Origin: Microbotryomycetes sp. JL201
Lineage: Eukaryota; Basidiomycota; Microbotryomycetes
DNA: 64,000 nucleotides
Assembly: GCA_033819885.1 (NCBI GenBank)
Contig: JAQYUZ010000044.1
Coordinates: 1 to 64,000, forward strand
Reading direction: 5' to 3'
The notes under the pieces were generated by a model. That model saw only the letters and a list, made by a program, of their open reading frames with translations, was not told the DNA's origin and ran no database searches. The position numbers and the translations under genes are program-made. Positions 11,821-23,085 of the stretch are shown piece after piece (position 1 is the first letter of the stretch; the number at the start of each line of letters is the position of its first letter).

Positions 11821-12305
11821 GATGCGGTGACCAGCAGACGAAAGTAAGCAGACAATAACTTGAAGTGGAGACGAAAAGAAAGGAGATCAGTATCGTGGCC
11901 CGGGTTTCAAGAAGACGACGGTTGGCTGCTGTCGGCTTGGCGGCAAGCCGTGGGCTGGCGATTAGATGATAGAGCGGCGGTCAATTCGTCAGGACAAATG
12001 AACCGGACGAACTCGATGACACAGTTGCTGAAACACGGATCAGAAGAGCGTGCTCAACATGTCCGGTTGAGAATGTTCCAGGATTGTGCAACAAGAAGCC
12101 TCGAGCGAGGGGAGAAATTAGGACCAAGGCGCGGAGACTAGCGATACGGTTACATGTAGACATGACACTCTGTGGTATCCCCTGAGCAAAGAACCAATTT
12201 TGTTGCAAAGAAGAGACAAATAAAGGTACGGGAGCGTCTATGAAGTGCCGCGCGTCACCTTGTCGAGGACTGAACGGGGAGCAGCAACAACCGAAATGCA
12301 TCAGT
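11821..12305. other. Gene-free spacer between dehydrogenase and cofilin
   Basis: It lies 5' of the dehydrogenase and 3' of cofilin, both on the minus strand, so it should hold the dehydrogenase promoter and the cofilin 3' end. Open frames here continue unrelated frames of the cofilin exons and carry no recognisable protein. Confidence 0.5.
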
Positions 12306-13379
12306 TCAAGTGCTGACAAATGAAGTGAAATCGTGGATTTCGAGCGCACCCTCATTGTAAGCAATCTCCGAGTGGTCTGTGCCCTGAATCTCGGAAGCGA
12401 TGCCGACGAGCGCGCGGCGAAGCGCATCCTTTGATGAAGCGTACACCATCTTTGTCTTGATCTTTGCCTCGTCCGGGGACCTGCATCGCGCGGTGGCATG
12501 TCAATTTCGTTGCCCGACTTTTGAACGAAAGGCTCTGTCGACTGACCAAGCGTAAAAGCAAATCTTGTTTCGCTTGCCCTCTCCTGGCCGTTCGTACTCA
12601 AAGTCGTACACGGCGTAGCGGCAGCTCTCGCCTGGCAAGTCGTTTACAAAGTCGTCATAGTCCGTGCTGGAAGATTGTTTTTCGACGACAATCTCTTTGT
12701 TGTCGTCAGACAATTTAAAGATGATGTATTTGTGTTCTGCGAGTGCGCAGGTGCATGTGTTGTCAGCTCGTGCCTGAATCACAGGTGTGCAGGAGACTGA
12801 CTCTTGCCGAGCTTGAGCTGGTCGTACACCTCGTTGCATTGCGGGTTGACTGTGACACCAGATGACTGTGTGCGGGAATGTGAATCAGTGAATGTTCCTT
12901 GCCAGTATTGTGGATGCACTGTGTCTGTTCTGGTACAGTGTTGTGCCTGGTTGCAAGTGAGGCAAGGCACGGACAAGGCAAGATGGCAGTCGCGCGTGCA
13001 CGGCAGGCCTGCTTGCTTGCGTGTCCGGCTGTTGCTCTGCTGTGAATGGTGCACATGTGCTGTTGCATCAATCACGGCAAGGCGGGCGCGGTCTGCGTTG
13101 GCTGCGCACACGTCGTCGTCGCCTTGTACTGAGCGTATCCTCGGCACTGCAGCACGATGCCAGCGTGCAAGAAGGATACCTCGTTGCCAGATTGTGTCCG
13201 ATTAGAGCTTGTCGCGGCGTCCGAGGGGCGCGTGCGGGTACGTGCGACGGATTGTTCGGTGACGCACGACGCGCACGAGCACATGTAGCATACCCACGTG
13301 TCGCGCCCGTCATCTGCGCCGTGGCGGGCACTCTTGAAGCAATTGGCTAGTCCGTGGTGGCGTGTGCATGACTTACCAT
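12306..13379 (-). CDS. COF1: Cofilin/ADF, actin-severing protein
   Basis: The predicted first exon is the ATG alone (13379-13377), followed directly by GTAAGT. A long intron (13376-12866) ends CACACAG, and exon 2 begins [20 protein letters not shown]. Exon 3 gives [20 protein letters not shown], then [15 protein letters not shown]...[10 protein letters not shown]. Exon 4 continues [20 protein letters not shown], then [23 protein letters not shown]; this contains the long actin-binding helix ([15 protein letters not shown]). The protein ends [13 protein letters not shown], stop 12306-12308. Cofilin binds ADP-actin and severs filaments in the cytoplasm. An intron immediately after the start codon is common in fungal cofilin genes. 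The C-terminal ~12 residues differ from the usual YDxVLEK ending, so the last splice could be misread. Confidence 0.9.
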
Positions 13380-13568
13380 GGCTTTCGGAGCGGAGGCTGC
13401 GTGGGTGGGCAAGTCGCACGCGAACACTCAAACGCACGCACTGCGCACACCACCACCCCTGTCTGACCTGGATGCAGTCGATAGTCGTGACATGGCGTGC
13501 AAGATGATATAGCAAGGCAGAAGAGAAAGAGTGCGATTCTAGTGCTACAGAAATGCCGATCTAATAAA

Positions 13569-15545
13569 TCATGACGAGTTGTCGGCGCACGAGAATGACG
13601 AGCCTGGATTCTCGTTGTACAAGTCAATGATGGACACGACACTGCCGTACGAGCCAGCGACAGTGATGAACAAGCCAACGACAATCACAAACACGTTGAA
13701 CGCGACCATGAGCTTGAACGACCAATTGTTGTTGATGTGCCGTCGAGACCAGTTGTCATAAAACCACATCATTCCCATCACAGTCAACGACATGATGCCA
13801 CCGAGCAGACTGCCAATCAAGCTGCACAGACACAACGCACGTGGCACAATTAGCCTCGGCCTCAGTTCCGGGTTTCGAGCGTTTGAATCCCCTCGAGTCT
13901 CACCCTAGCAACCCATTAAACGATGGAATGGCTTCAGCGATGATGAACGCAACAATGACACCAAACCCAGTGCAGCCGCTGTACATTCAACCGGAACCTC
14001 ATCAGCATTCGCACTCGAATGAGCCCACAGCGAGCAACCACTCACAGCCAAACGACCCAATGCGTAGCAGTATTCTTGGTCAAGTGCCTGGTACCGCGCA
14101 GCAAACGCACAAACATGTACTTGGCAGGGAAGTGAGACAGCCTATCAGTCGTACAACTAAGGTTAGCGCAACCACGATCGACGGGGCTTGTTCTCGAGAA
14201 ACTAACAGGATCGCACTGGCAAACAATGCTGGCAGCGCGAGACCGTAGCAAACTCGCTTCATCAACGGGCCTGCACTTCCTAATGCGGGTGATGCGATAT
14301 CTGGCCAACACGATACGCCAAAAGTCGTCAGCTTCCTGATCGCTCAAGCGACAACACATTGGACTGACAGTCTCCCGTGTAGTAATACACCGACACCCCG
14401 AGTGCGATATACGTCGCTGTAATGACGCTTTGAGCGACGATTGCGGTGTACTTGAAATCACGAGGGTCCTTCATCTCGGCGACGATGGTGAACGAAGCAG
14501 GCACGGCGCCGTACGCGACTGCAGTACGATGGAGGCAGCATTCAGGCTGTCAGCTTTGATAGGTCTTGCAAGTAAGCAACATCGTGACCGACTGACACAG
14601 AACGGATCCGATTTGATTAGCGGCAGCGGCAAACGTCGCAGGGTGAAACGCCTCAATGTTGAGCTCGAACGGGGCTGGTGCGGGTGGTGCCAATGCTGGT
14701 CTCTCCCTGACAGAAACGGCGACAACGCACGTGATGACTGCTGCAAAGATGCTGACGAGGCCGATCCAACCGATTGCAGAAACGCGGTGCAACGTTTGAA
14801 TTGACGCAAACAGAAACGCAACGATGGCAGCGATGACGACCCAGACGACCGTACAGGTGGCGTGCAACGTGATTGCGTTGAACGCAATAGACAACGACAA
14901 GAGCGCGCCAGAGGCTGAGCAAATCATGTACAGCCAAAAGACGCCACCGAGAAACTCTCGGCCGAACGGTCCCCACATCATGTATCCGACGTCTCCGATG
15001 CTGTGCACTTCTGGGTGCTTTACTTTGAATCGTCCGATCAGCCATGTCGAGTAGGTTGTCAAGGCGGCGATGATGACGAGGACGATCAAGCCTGGCACGA
15101 GTCCGATTGTGCTAAACAATGAAGGGATGCCCTTTCAAGTGTGACGATGGCTGTCAGTCTCGGCTTCAAGGGACACGAGTGAAGGGATCGCCGAGCGCGA
15201 GTCAAGCGCTTTCGAAAAAGGACAGAGCGACGTACGAGCACACCGAGACCGATCTGCGACTTGAGGAGCAGTGCAGTCGCCTTGACCCATGATACTGTTC
15301 GATAACTGACGTTGTCGCGCCGTGGATCAGCTGCGATCACTTTGTGCAATCTTTCAAATCGCCGCTTTGGCGCCGATGAGACGGCCGACGCGAAAAGGAA
15401 AACGCGCCACTCACTCGTGATCGCCCTCTTCGACGTTGCCAAAGACGCCATCTGACACGGGTTGATTGTCCTGAGTGCTGACGCAGTACGTGTACGCGTC
15501 TGCTGGCTCGTCGCGCTCTTGCTTAAGCTTCTTTTCGCCGAGCAT
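13569..15545 (-). CDS. Amino-acid transporter of the AAAP (AVT/Mtr-like) family
   Basis: Minus-strand multi-exon gene. It starts at 15545 with a soluble leader (MLGEKKLKQERDEPADAYTY). The next exon reads YRTVSWVKATALLLKSQIGLGVL, the family's first helix with its KSQ(I/V)GLGVL motif. The following exon gives GLVPGLIVLVIIAALTTYST, the linker FKVKHPEVHSIGDVGYMMWG and several more helices. Smaller exons give the middle helices, and the last exon (13847-13569) ends LFITVAGSYGSVVSIIDLYN. About eleven hydrophobic segments are visible. AAAP proteins exchange neutral amino acids with protons at the plasma membrane or vacuole. The YMMWGPFGREFLGG region is typical of fungal neutral-amino-acid permeases. 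The substrate is not assigned. The stop lies only 190 bases from the cofilin start. Confidence 0.85.
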
Positions 15546-17801
15546 CGTCTCGCGCGCTGCGAAGCGACAGCCCGAGCACAACTGAAAAAACCTTTGGTTG
15601 GCGTGGGATCTATGCACACACGGGCACGGCAATCGTGCAATCGAGGTCACAACTAGGCACAGATGGCAGCGGTGATGGTGACTGATGGGGTATGTGTGCG
15701 AAAGATACGCAGTCGTGGTGACGTTCTGTCCTGCCCCCAAAAACAGCATCGTCTCAAGCTTGGGTCAGCAGACCTGACTTCGGCGCGACGGGCCGACTAG
15801 CGCGTCAACGACATGACACTCTCATGTGACTCGACCTCGGTCTTTCTAGTCGGCAATCCATCCTGCAGAACTAGTCGCGCACAATACGAATATGCTGCTA
15901 CAAAAGCGGATGGCAAACCGGCTTCCGACGTGGCAGCCGCGCCCGCGGCCGCGCTTGCTAGGGCCGACCGCTGCCGACTGATGAAAAATTCCTGCAACGG
16001 ATAATCAGCAGCGGCGCAACCGAACGAACACGCTTGTTGCTGCTCAAGCTATCGACCTCGCGTCACCTGGCATAAAATGACGACAAAATTCGTCAATAAC
16101 GAATTCGCCCGAGCAAGTCGCGAGTGGTCACGAGACGAAAATCTGGTCATGCGACCAAGGTCGCCGATCTTGGTCAAGCGATGAGCATGCAGCGGAGAGC
16201 TTGCGATCTATTTGAGGGATTACTTTTCGGCAGCATTCAAGGAATGACGGCAAGCCACAGCTTGTAATGTGCGGCCATCCTCGAGCTCGTTCCAGGGCGA
16301 GCACAGTACGACCTGAGGTACACTCACACGTCAATTGGTGCTTTGCTTGATGAGGCATGTCTTCCCAGACGCGGTCATGATTCATGCCGGAATAGAATTT
16401 CGAACGTGAGGCTTTCAAGTTGCTGGACACGTTTCGGCATTGCAAGCCTGCAGAGGAAGGCAATGCAATTACAATACAACCCCTGCTTTCAGGCTTCTGA
16501 GCAGTCCAGTACTCGGCGCAACCGGTTATTGACACTGTTGGAGCCTAGGATCTCCAACCCAGTCTTCGCAAATGCATGCGCAAGGACAGTGCATTGCAGG
16601 CGAAGTTCGAAAGCTTCACGACAGCCAACCTTTCAGTGTAACCTTCACGTTTCGTCAAACGATGGAGAGTCTACAGCGGCGGCAGAGGTGAAGGAGAGAG
16701 AGACTGACCCAGCATGAGCATACAAGCGAAATCTGCACATCGCGATAGCGCCATCTGTCCTCATCAGAAGTGCAACTTTGATGCACTCACATCATAACAA
16801 ACGCTAGCAGCTGAAGCCATAATACATTGGATTTGTCCCCTGAGAAGCAAGGATACTTTAACTCGGCCAATAGCAGAATCTCGGTCTTGAATGGCGGCGC
16901 GAGGCGCATAGGTGAGACTGCTCTCAACATTTCCTGGTACAAGCATGACGGAACGCTGCATCACTTTCATAGCCACCTTAAAATCCGGATCCGAATCTAT
17001 CTGGCTCTTGATCGATATCCGCCGGATCTCCGTCCATATATTCGGTCGGGCCCCTGGTCGAGCAACCTGTTCCTGCAAAAGTCTTGGCAGACAAGAATGG
17101 AAGTAGACTTGACAGGAAAACCAGAGCTGATGTTGCTACAAACAAAGCGAGATCTCTGTGGTAGCGAGCTCTCGACAAAGACGTTAAGGCTTGGCACTAT
17201 CAAGGACAACGTGACATGGTTTCAAAACGTGTCGCGCGCACCGTGACAAAGCTCTCTGCTGTTGGGCTCGAGAAGGGAGCGTCTTGTGTCGAGGTTGAAA
17301 GTCCATTATTTTGTCGCGCCGGCAGATAGCCGAGAGCCCAGCGCCATTGATCGACTCTCGAATCGGAGCCACCCGTCAACGGGTGATTCCCATGACTGTC
17401 TCGGATTTACAGAGTCTTAGTCGCATTCAAAGATGTTCTTTCGTGCGTGCTAGGCACATAGTGGGATTTTTCGCGTGCAGATTTCAGCGTGGGCCATGAG
17501 CGTGAGCTGGCGAGCGCTCCCGAAGCACGATCGGAACCGCGAAATGAAAATGAGCTAGGAGAAATGCAAGGAGTTACCGTCGCCAGCGCATGAATTCGGA
17601 TCGCTCTCGTGTTCTCGGACACGCGCGAACCTCTGGTCCTATCCCGTTTGGAATCTCTTCTTTCGTCTGTCGCACAGCCACACTCCGAGGCCGTGCATCA
17701 CACTCACCGCCTCGCCAACAAGCTCTGCATATCAGTACAGCAGCTTGAAAAGAGCAGCGTCCCGTCTCGCGGCTCTCTCTTCTCTATATCCTCCCTCTCA
17801 A
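15546..17801. other. 2.2-kb stretch with no supported gene
   Basis: Short overlapping frames on both strands (the longest is about 139 residues, at 16827-17246) show no family motif, no credible exon chain and no biased codon use. The first few hundred bases are the upstream region of the AAAP transporter. The last 200 bases, rich in CT tracts (TCTCGCGGCTCTCTCTTCTC), are probably the promoter and 5' leader of the Zn2Cys6 gene. The middle may hold a degraded gene or non-coding RNA; I see no evidence for either. Confidence 0.4.
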
Positions 17802-19204
17802 ATGGCTTCAGAAAGTTCGACCCCGCCCGCTGCCGACGAAGCCCCACAGGGCGGAGGTAACCTGAAGCGAGCCGTACTCGCGTGCACCGAGTGTAGAGTC
17901 AGGTGGGCCCCAACAGTGCATCGACGCCATTGAGATTCGGATTGCTGACCGTGTCGCTCGCACGTTACAGAAAGTGCAAGGTTCGCGGAACACAGTCTGG
18001 CCCGGATTTCAGCTTCAACTGACAAGCGCGTGCTTCGCAATGACAGTGCGATGCTGTGCAAGCAGGATGCCACTATTGTGTTATCAATGGTCGCACATGC
18101 ACGTACGTGCCCGTCACATTGTAAGTCGTTCGCATTCATCGAGGTTTCACCCGGCGATGTTTCAGGCACACGCGCACTCCGCAAAAGTACGTGATCGCTG
18201 ACATACATGACACGACCGATAGCGAGGAGAACCTGGCTGCACGAGCCAAAAAGAAACTCGGTCATCCTTCGACGAGCAGTAATAAGAAGCGAGCGGCACC
18301 GCACAGGAGGCAGCAATCTCGACCGACAATAGATCGGAAGATTCGGACCTCGTCAAAGTCCCCCGGGCCGAAGTCGCTACCCAAAACAGCGCCCAAGAAC
18401 ATCAATGTGGACTTGGTAGGCTTCGATGTCGATCCGTGGCCAGCGGTCATTGCGGAAACTCTCGACAATGGCCTGACCAAAGTTGACGATTTGCCAATGG
18501 CGACTTTGACCTATGCTGCTGTGACGCCCTCGACGACATCAGCTGCACCACACACTCGTGTCAACTCAGCATGTGACGAGCCAGAGTGGCTGTCAGGATT
18601 GTTCTCGTGCTCGCCCGCATCAGGAGACGCCTGGGGAGGCGGCTACTCGACTCCGGCTTTGTCCGACATGAGCTCGTTGTCTGGCTTCCCGTTCGGTGCC
18701 TCGCTTCCAACCACACCAATGTCTGGCTTCAAAGACCTGCAGCCGCCCCTGCCACGAACGCATGCGACGTACACCTGCGGATCAAGTCAAACCCCACCAG
18801 TCGTCACATCAGATTCCCTCGGGTTTTGCGTTTGGATGCCGGTCGTGGACGTGGACGATGTACAAACGTACACGTACTTTCCTACTTCACTGCCAGCTAC
18901 GTCGTTGCACCGTCCAATCGACCTCGAGTTACCGCCACTCATTAGTCAAACCTGGCCACTCCCGCCTCTCTCACCCGCCCTCGATCCACCACCAGATCTT
19001 GCATCTTTGTACAATCACACAAAAGTCACAAGTGCTCCATTACTAGGCGAACATGCCCAAAATCCCGACGTCATCGAACCGTTTGACTTGCTGAACCGAG
19101 CAGCCATCTCGTCATCGTTTGTCCCACAGCCGGGTTTCGGATTGTGGTCTGGACAGGTCAATGAAAGCGAACTTTTGAGCTCGCTTGAATTGGATTGGCA
19201 ATGA
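17802..19204 (+). CDS. Zn(II)2Cys6 fungal transcription factor
   Basis: It starts MASESSTPPAADEAPQGGGN at 17802. The binuclear zinc cluster is assembled over three exons: exon 1 (17802-17902) gives ACTECRV(R), a 10-nt exon (17971-17980) gives KCK, and the next exon (from 18047) gives CDAVQAGCHYCVINGRTCTY. The six cysteines have spacing CX2CX6CX6CX2CX6C, as the family requires. After a further intron the protein runs open to 19204 (HTRTPQKYVIADIHD..., ending SSLELDWQ). This part has a basic stretch and a Ser/Thr/Pro-rich, acidic tail that could be an activation domain. There is no fungal-specific middle homology domain. It is a nuclear DNA-binding regulator of unknown targets, about 450 residues. 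The micro-exon carries one zinc ligand, so mis-splicing would abolish the domain. Confidence 0.88.
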
Positions 19205-19442
19205 TGAATGAGGCGGTCAAGCGAAAAGGTCGTCACTCTCCGCACGAATCCATTATCACGGAAGCTGAAGCTTGAAAAGGGTTTCCTGTCTTCTGCTGGA
19301 AAGAATTGCTCGAGCAAGTCTTTCATACAATATAATGCAAAACGCGTGTATATTGATTTCATTGCAAGTTGACAACAAACGATCGAAAAGAAATGGACGA
19401 TCTGTTATGTACCTCTTTACTTTCTCTGAACGAACCAAAAAC

Positions 19443-22400
19443 TCAATCGTCCTGATCATCCGGCGTGACCAACCTTCTCACGCTCGATAAACCCCTCTGT
19501 TGACCCGAAGGAATCGTCCTCGAATTGACAGACATTGATCCTTGATGGTGTTGTACGCTTTCTACGACTTTGACGGCCGAAGCAGCAGCTCTGGCAGCAG
19601 CTGCGGCGGCCGATGAACTTTCAGCGACGACTTGAGCCAACACGGCCACAGCTTGACGTTCCTTTCTTCGAAGAACGTCTTCTTCAGAATCAGACCCTAC
19701 GTCAACTTGTCCTCCCTGGTCTTGGTTGCGCGGGTCAACACCCGTTTGGAGGAAAGAGGACGGGTCGGGAACGATAGCAGCGTGGTTCGAATCACTGGAC
19801 CTGTCGTCCAACGGACCCGTCTCGCTTGATTGAGATTGGTACGTCCTTGGGTCTCTAGCGACGTCAGTCAGTTTGACGGCCGGATTGACCTCGTTACGAT
19901 GGTCTGCCGTAGAATCAATTGCAGCGCCAACGGATTCAAATTCGGAGTGCTCGACTTTTGGGGTGACGACAACATCACAGGAAGCGCCAATGTTCGTTGC
20001 AAGATCCCCGCGTTGCGTCGGATCAGTGCGTCGCCGTTTGTTATTCGAGGCTGTGGGCTGGTCGTCAAAATACGAAGTCGCAGATGAGACAGAGGGAGCT
20101 TGTCCTCGGCTTGTTTCACCATCGCGAGTCGGGACAAAGGAAGAGGTGGAAGGCGAAGCGGAAGGCAAAGGCGCCGATGATGGTGTCGTCGACGAGGGGG
20201 TTGGAAGCTGACGCGGTACGACGTTGGGTCCGCTCGAGGAGGCCGCCCTCGAGCCCGAGCGAGAGAGTGAGCGTGGAGGAGAGTCGGGCAAAGTCGTTTG
20301 AGCATACTTGCGTTTAAAGTCGGTCTATGTGCGAGAGTCAGCCTGCTTGAACAGCGATAGAATGCACAATGACGTACCAAGTATTGCTGATGGGCTGCAT
20401 ACTCTGGCGTGTGCTTGTACGCTGCCAGAGCCGCAATGTACGCCTCTTTGGCATTTGCGGCTTTTGCCTCGAGCGCCTGCGAGTAAAGCATCGTCAACCA
20501 CCCATCTGCGCATGTTCTTATCAAAGGGGAAAAGACTGACCTCGCGATCCTCCTTTGGCATCGCCTGCCACCTCTCCCCGACCGTTTTCGCAATCTCTGT
20601 AAAGCTCGCGCCTTTCATCTCTTCCCGGACAGTGTGACTGAACGCAACATAGGCAGAGACAGGTTTGACGGGAGCATGAGGATCAGGTTTTGGATGGCGC
20701 CTGTATCGTCGTTTCGTCGACTCTTGTCCCGTTGCTGTGGCGGCAGTTGCTGCTGCCGCAGCCGAAGCAGCGGCGGTAGCAGAAGCAGCATCGTTCACCG
20801 TTGCGGCCAATTTGGAAGCGGCAGACGCAGTGACCGTTGCGTCAGGAGTGAAAAATGACGTTCCCGCGATAGCGTTATGCGTCGAGTTGTGCACGACCGT
20901 AGGTGGACCGTTATCGCCAAGGTAGAATGTCGCTCTGTTGGTCTGCTGTACCGTTGTAGGCTGATGATGCTGCGTAGCTGACGATGGTGCCGTCGCCGTT
21001 ATCATGACAGGCGATTCGTCTTCTGTCATTGCGTCCCGAGTTGACAAGCTGAGAGGCACTGAAGTTGGAATGCCTGCGCGAACGTCCTCGTGTCAGGAAG
21101 CCAGATATCTTTTGCCTAAATCTAAGATACACTGACCTCTTAGCGAAGCCAATTCTCGCTGCAACATCCTACGGTGGCCGCGCCTGACGCCCAAGACTTC
21201 GAAATCTTCTTCCTGAATGTCGAACAATGACCTGCACGCCAGCCATCGAGTTAGCAAACTTGCAATCGCGCAGTTTTCCACAAGGTCTTGAGACTAACTC
21301 CATGCGGTCGAATCCGTTCTGCAAGAGCGACTAATGAGAGAGGCGAAATTCAGCTGTGTTCGAGGCGGATTGTTCCATTTCTCTGCATATACTGACATGT
21401 GTATACTCGCTCAAGCCCAACGAATGAAGCAAGTTGACGACGGCCTGCTGTTGCGAGACCGTTTGGTGCTGCGCGAGCTGGTCAACATTGGACTGCACAA
21501 CGGGAGCATACGCCGGCGATACAGGCGGTGGTGCGGTGCCGCGGTAAACCGAATCCTGCAACTGTGGCTGTTGCTGAGCATACGCATGAGACGCGGATGT
21601 TTGCGTGTAATGAGGTGGCGGATTCGGTGATGGGTATTGGTGAGACGGAAACGTCGACGGCTGCAACGGCGTTTGGTACAAGTTGTACGCATGTCTGTTG
21701 CTGCTACCTGGACTATTGGCATCGCCTTGATGAGGCATGTCATATGCTGTGTAAGTTGGTGCGTCTGCCCTTGGCGTGTACCGGCTGGTGGCAGCCGTCG
21801 AGGCGTGCGTCGCATAGGAATTTGGGTGCTGGAGGTCCGGTGCCGCCGGAGGGTAATAGGAGGTTTGTGTCGTGGTCGTCGTGACTTGGGCTGGCAGCGC
21901 TATTGGCGCGGACGGTGCCGCCAAAGTCCGTGGAGGCTCCGGCGAGTGCCCGGTTCTGATCGCAGCGTTTGTCATAGGTGGCCACTGTGTGGCAGTACTG
22001 GCGAGTGGAGGAGGATGCGAGTCATAGTCGTGATAGGGCTGATCGAGTGCATTCGGCTGACGTGCGTGGTCGATTGTGTGGTCGCCGCCGTCGCCGCTGA
22101 TGAGCGAATCTCGTCTCGCGCAACTTGCGGCCGATGTCGCTCCGCTTGACAGCCTCTGTCTCTTGGAGGAGGACGCTTGGACGTCTCTCGAGTCCGTGAT
22201 GCCGTCGTCTCGTGCGTGCGTGGTGATGCGATCTCTGTCGGCGCCGGCGTCTGGGCTCTGCCTTTGTTGCCGAGCGTGTGACGACTGCTCTGGGCCGCTG
22301 GACGGGCGAGCTCGACGTCGGTGCTCCGCAAAGGAAGAGTTGTCGCCAGCCTGTGACTCCGACAGCTGCTTTGCTGCGCGTGGTCGACGCTCGCGAGAGG

Positions 22401-22521
22401 ACGTCGCCGCAGCCGCACTTTGCCGCTCATCCTCGCCAGCCATGGCCGCTGCGGTCTGATCGTGCCCACCTGCGCCGCTTAATGTGCTGTCGTGTGCGCC
22501 ATCCGCCTCGCCTTTGTTCAT
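19443..22521 (-). CDS. SAM-domain plus HMG-box chromatin/transcription protein
   Basis: It starts MNKGEADGAHDST at 22521. The first ~365 residues are low-complexity, rich in Pro/Gln/Ser/Tyr. A SAM domain is then spread over three short exons: VVNLLHSLGLSEYTH, then SLLQNGFDRME, then SLFDIQEEDFEVLGVRRGHR plus RMLQRELASLRG. An Ala/Thr-rich linker (poly-Ala tract) follows. The HMG box starts HPKPDPHAPVKPVSAYVAFS, continues FTEIAKTVGERWQAMPKEDR, and ends in the next exon with AYIAALAAYKHTPEYAAHQQ. The Ser-rich C-terminal part runs to 19443 (RRLVTPDDQDD). HMG boxes bend DNA; SAM domains mediate self- or hetero-association. It is probably nuclear. The SAM-HMG combination is recognised in fungi, but its role here is unknown. 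Splice phases through the SAM exons are consistent. Confidence 0.82.
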
Positions 22522-23085
22522 GCGCTGGACGAAGCACGAACGACTATGAAGATCCTTTGGAAAGATAATCCCGAAATGAATTTCCCCAGAAAAAAAGAAT
22601 AAAATACCTCCATGTGTGCTTGACAACAGCAAGCTCTGATCAATACTCCCCCGACTCTGGCTCAGACCATTCGCGCGCGTCTGATGATATTGTCACTTGT
22701 AAATCCCTGACGAAGGCCAGATAGGCCTGGGCCCGGCCCTGCTTGCGAAGAACCTCGTCGTTCGACTTGTGGCCCTGCAACAGCGAGCATCGCCTAAAAA
22801 TCTTGCGTCTCGCTTACCGAGGAAACAAAACAGAGAAAAGAAAGGAATAGAAGATCGAGTGCAAGCTGAAGCGGCGCTGTTCGCGCGTGTATTTGGAGAT
22901 GACCTAGAGTCACGTGAGTGTATGCGCGCATGTGTGCAAAGGCGGTAGCGAGAAGGATATTCAGGAGCAGCTAGATGATCATCGAGAAATGCTATTTCAG
23001 ATGATGTTCCTCGCTCTTTCCCGCCTGTTCGAAACCTTCAAGGTCCGGGGTGGGTTACGCTTTCTCTCCTGTTCGTGCTACAGCC
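22522..23085. promoter_or_regulatory. Divergent promoter region with a CACGTG E-box
   Basis: About 560 bases between the diverging starts of the SAM-HMG gene and the CUS2-like gene. The palindrome TCACGTGA lies at 22910-22917, about 170 bases upstream of the CUS2-like ATG. It matches the E-box/bHLH site consensus. Function is inferred only from position. Confidence 0.4.

Noticed and set aside
15086-15640. 184-residue minus-strand frame overlapping the start of the amino-acid transporter
   Set aside because: It overlaps transporter exons in another frame and reads through their introns; no similarity to a known protein.
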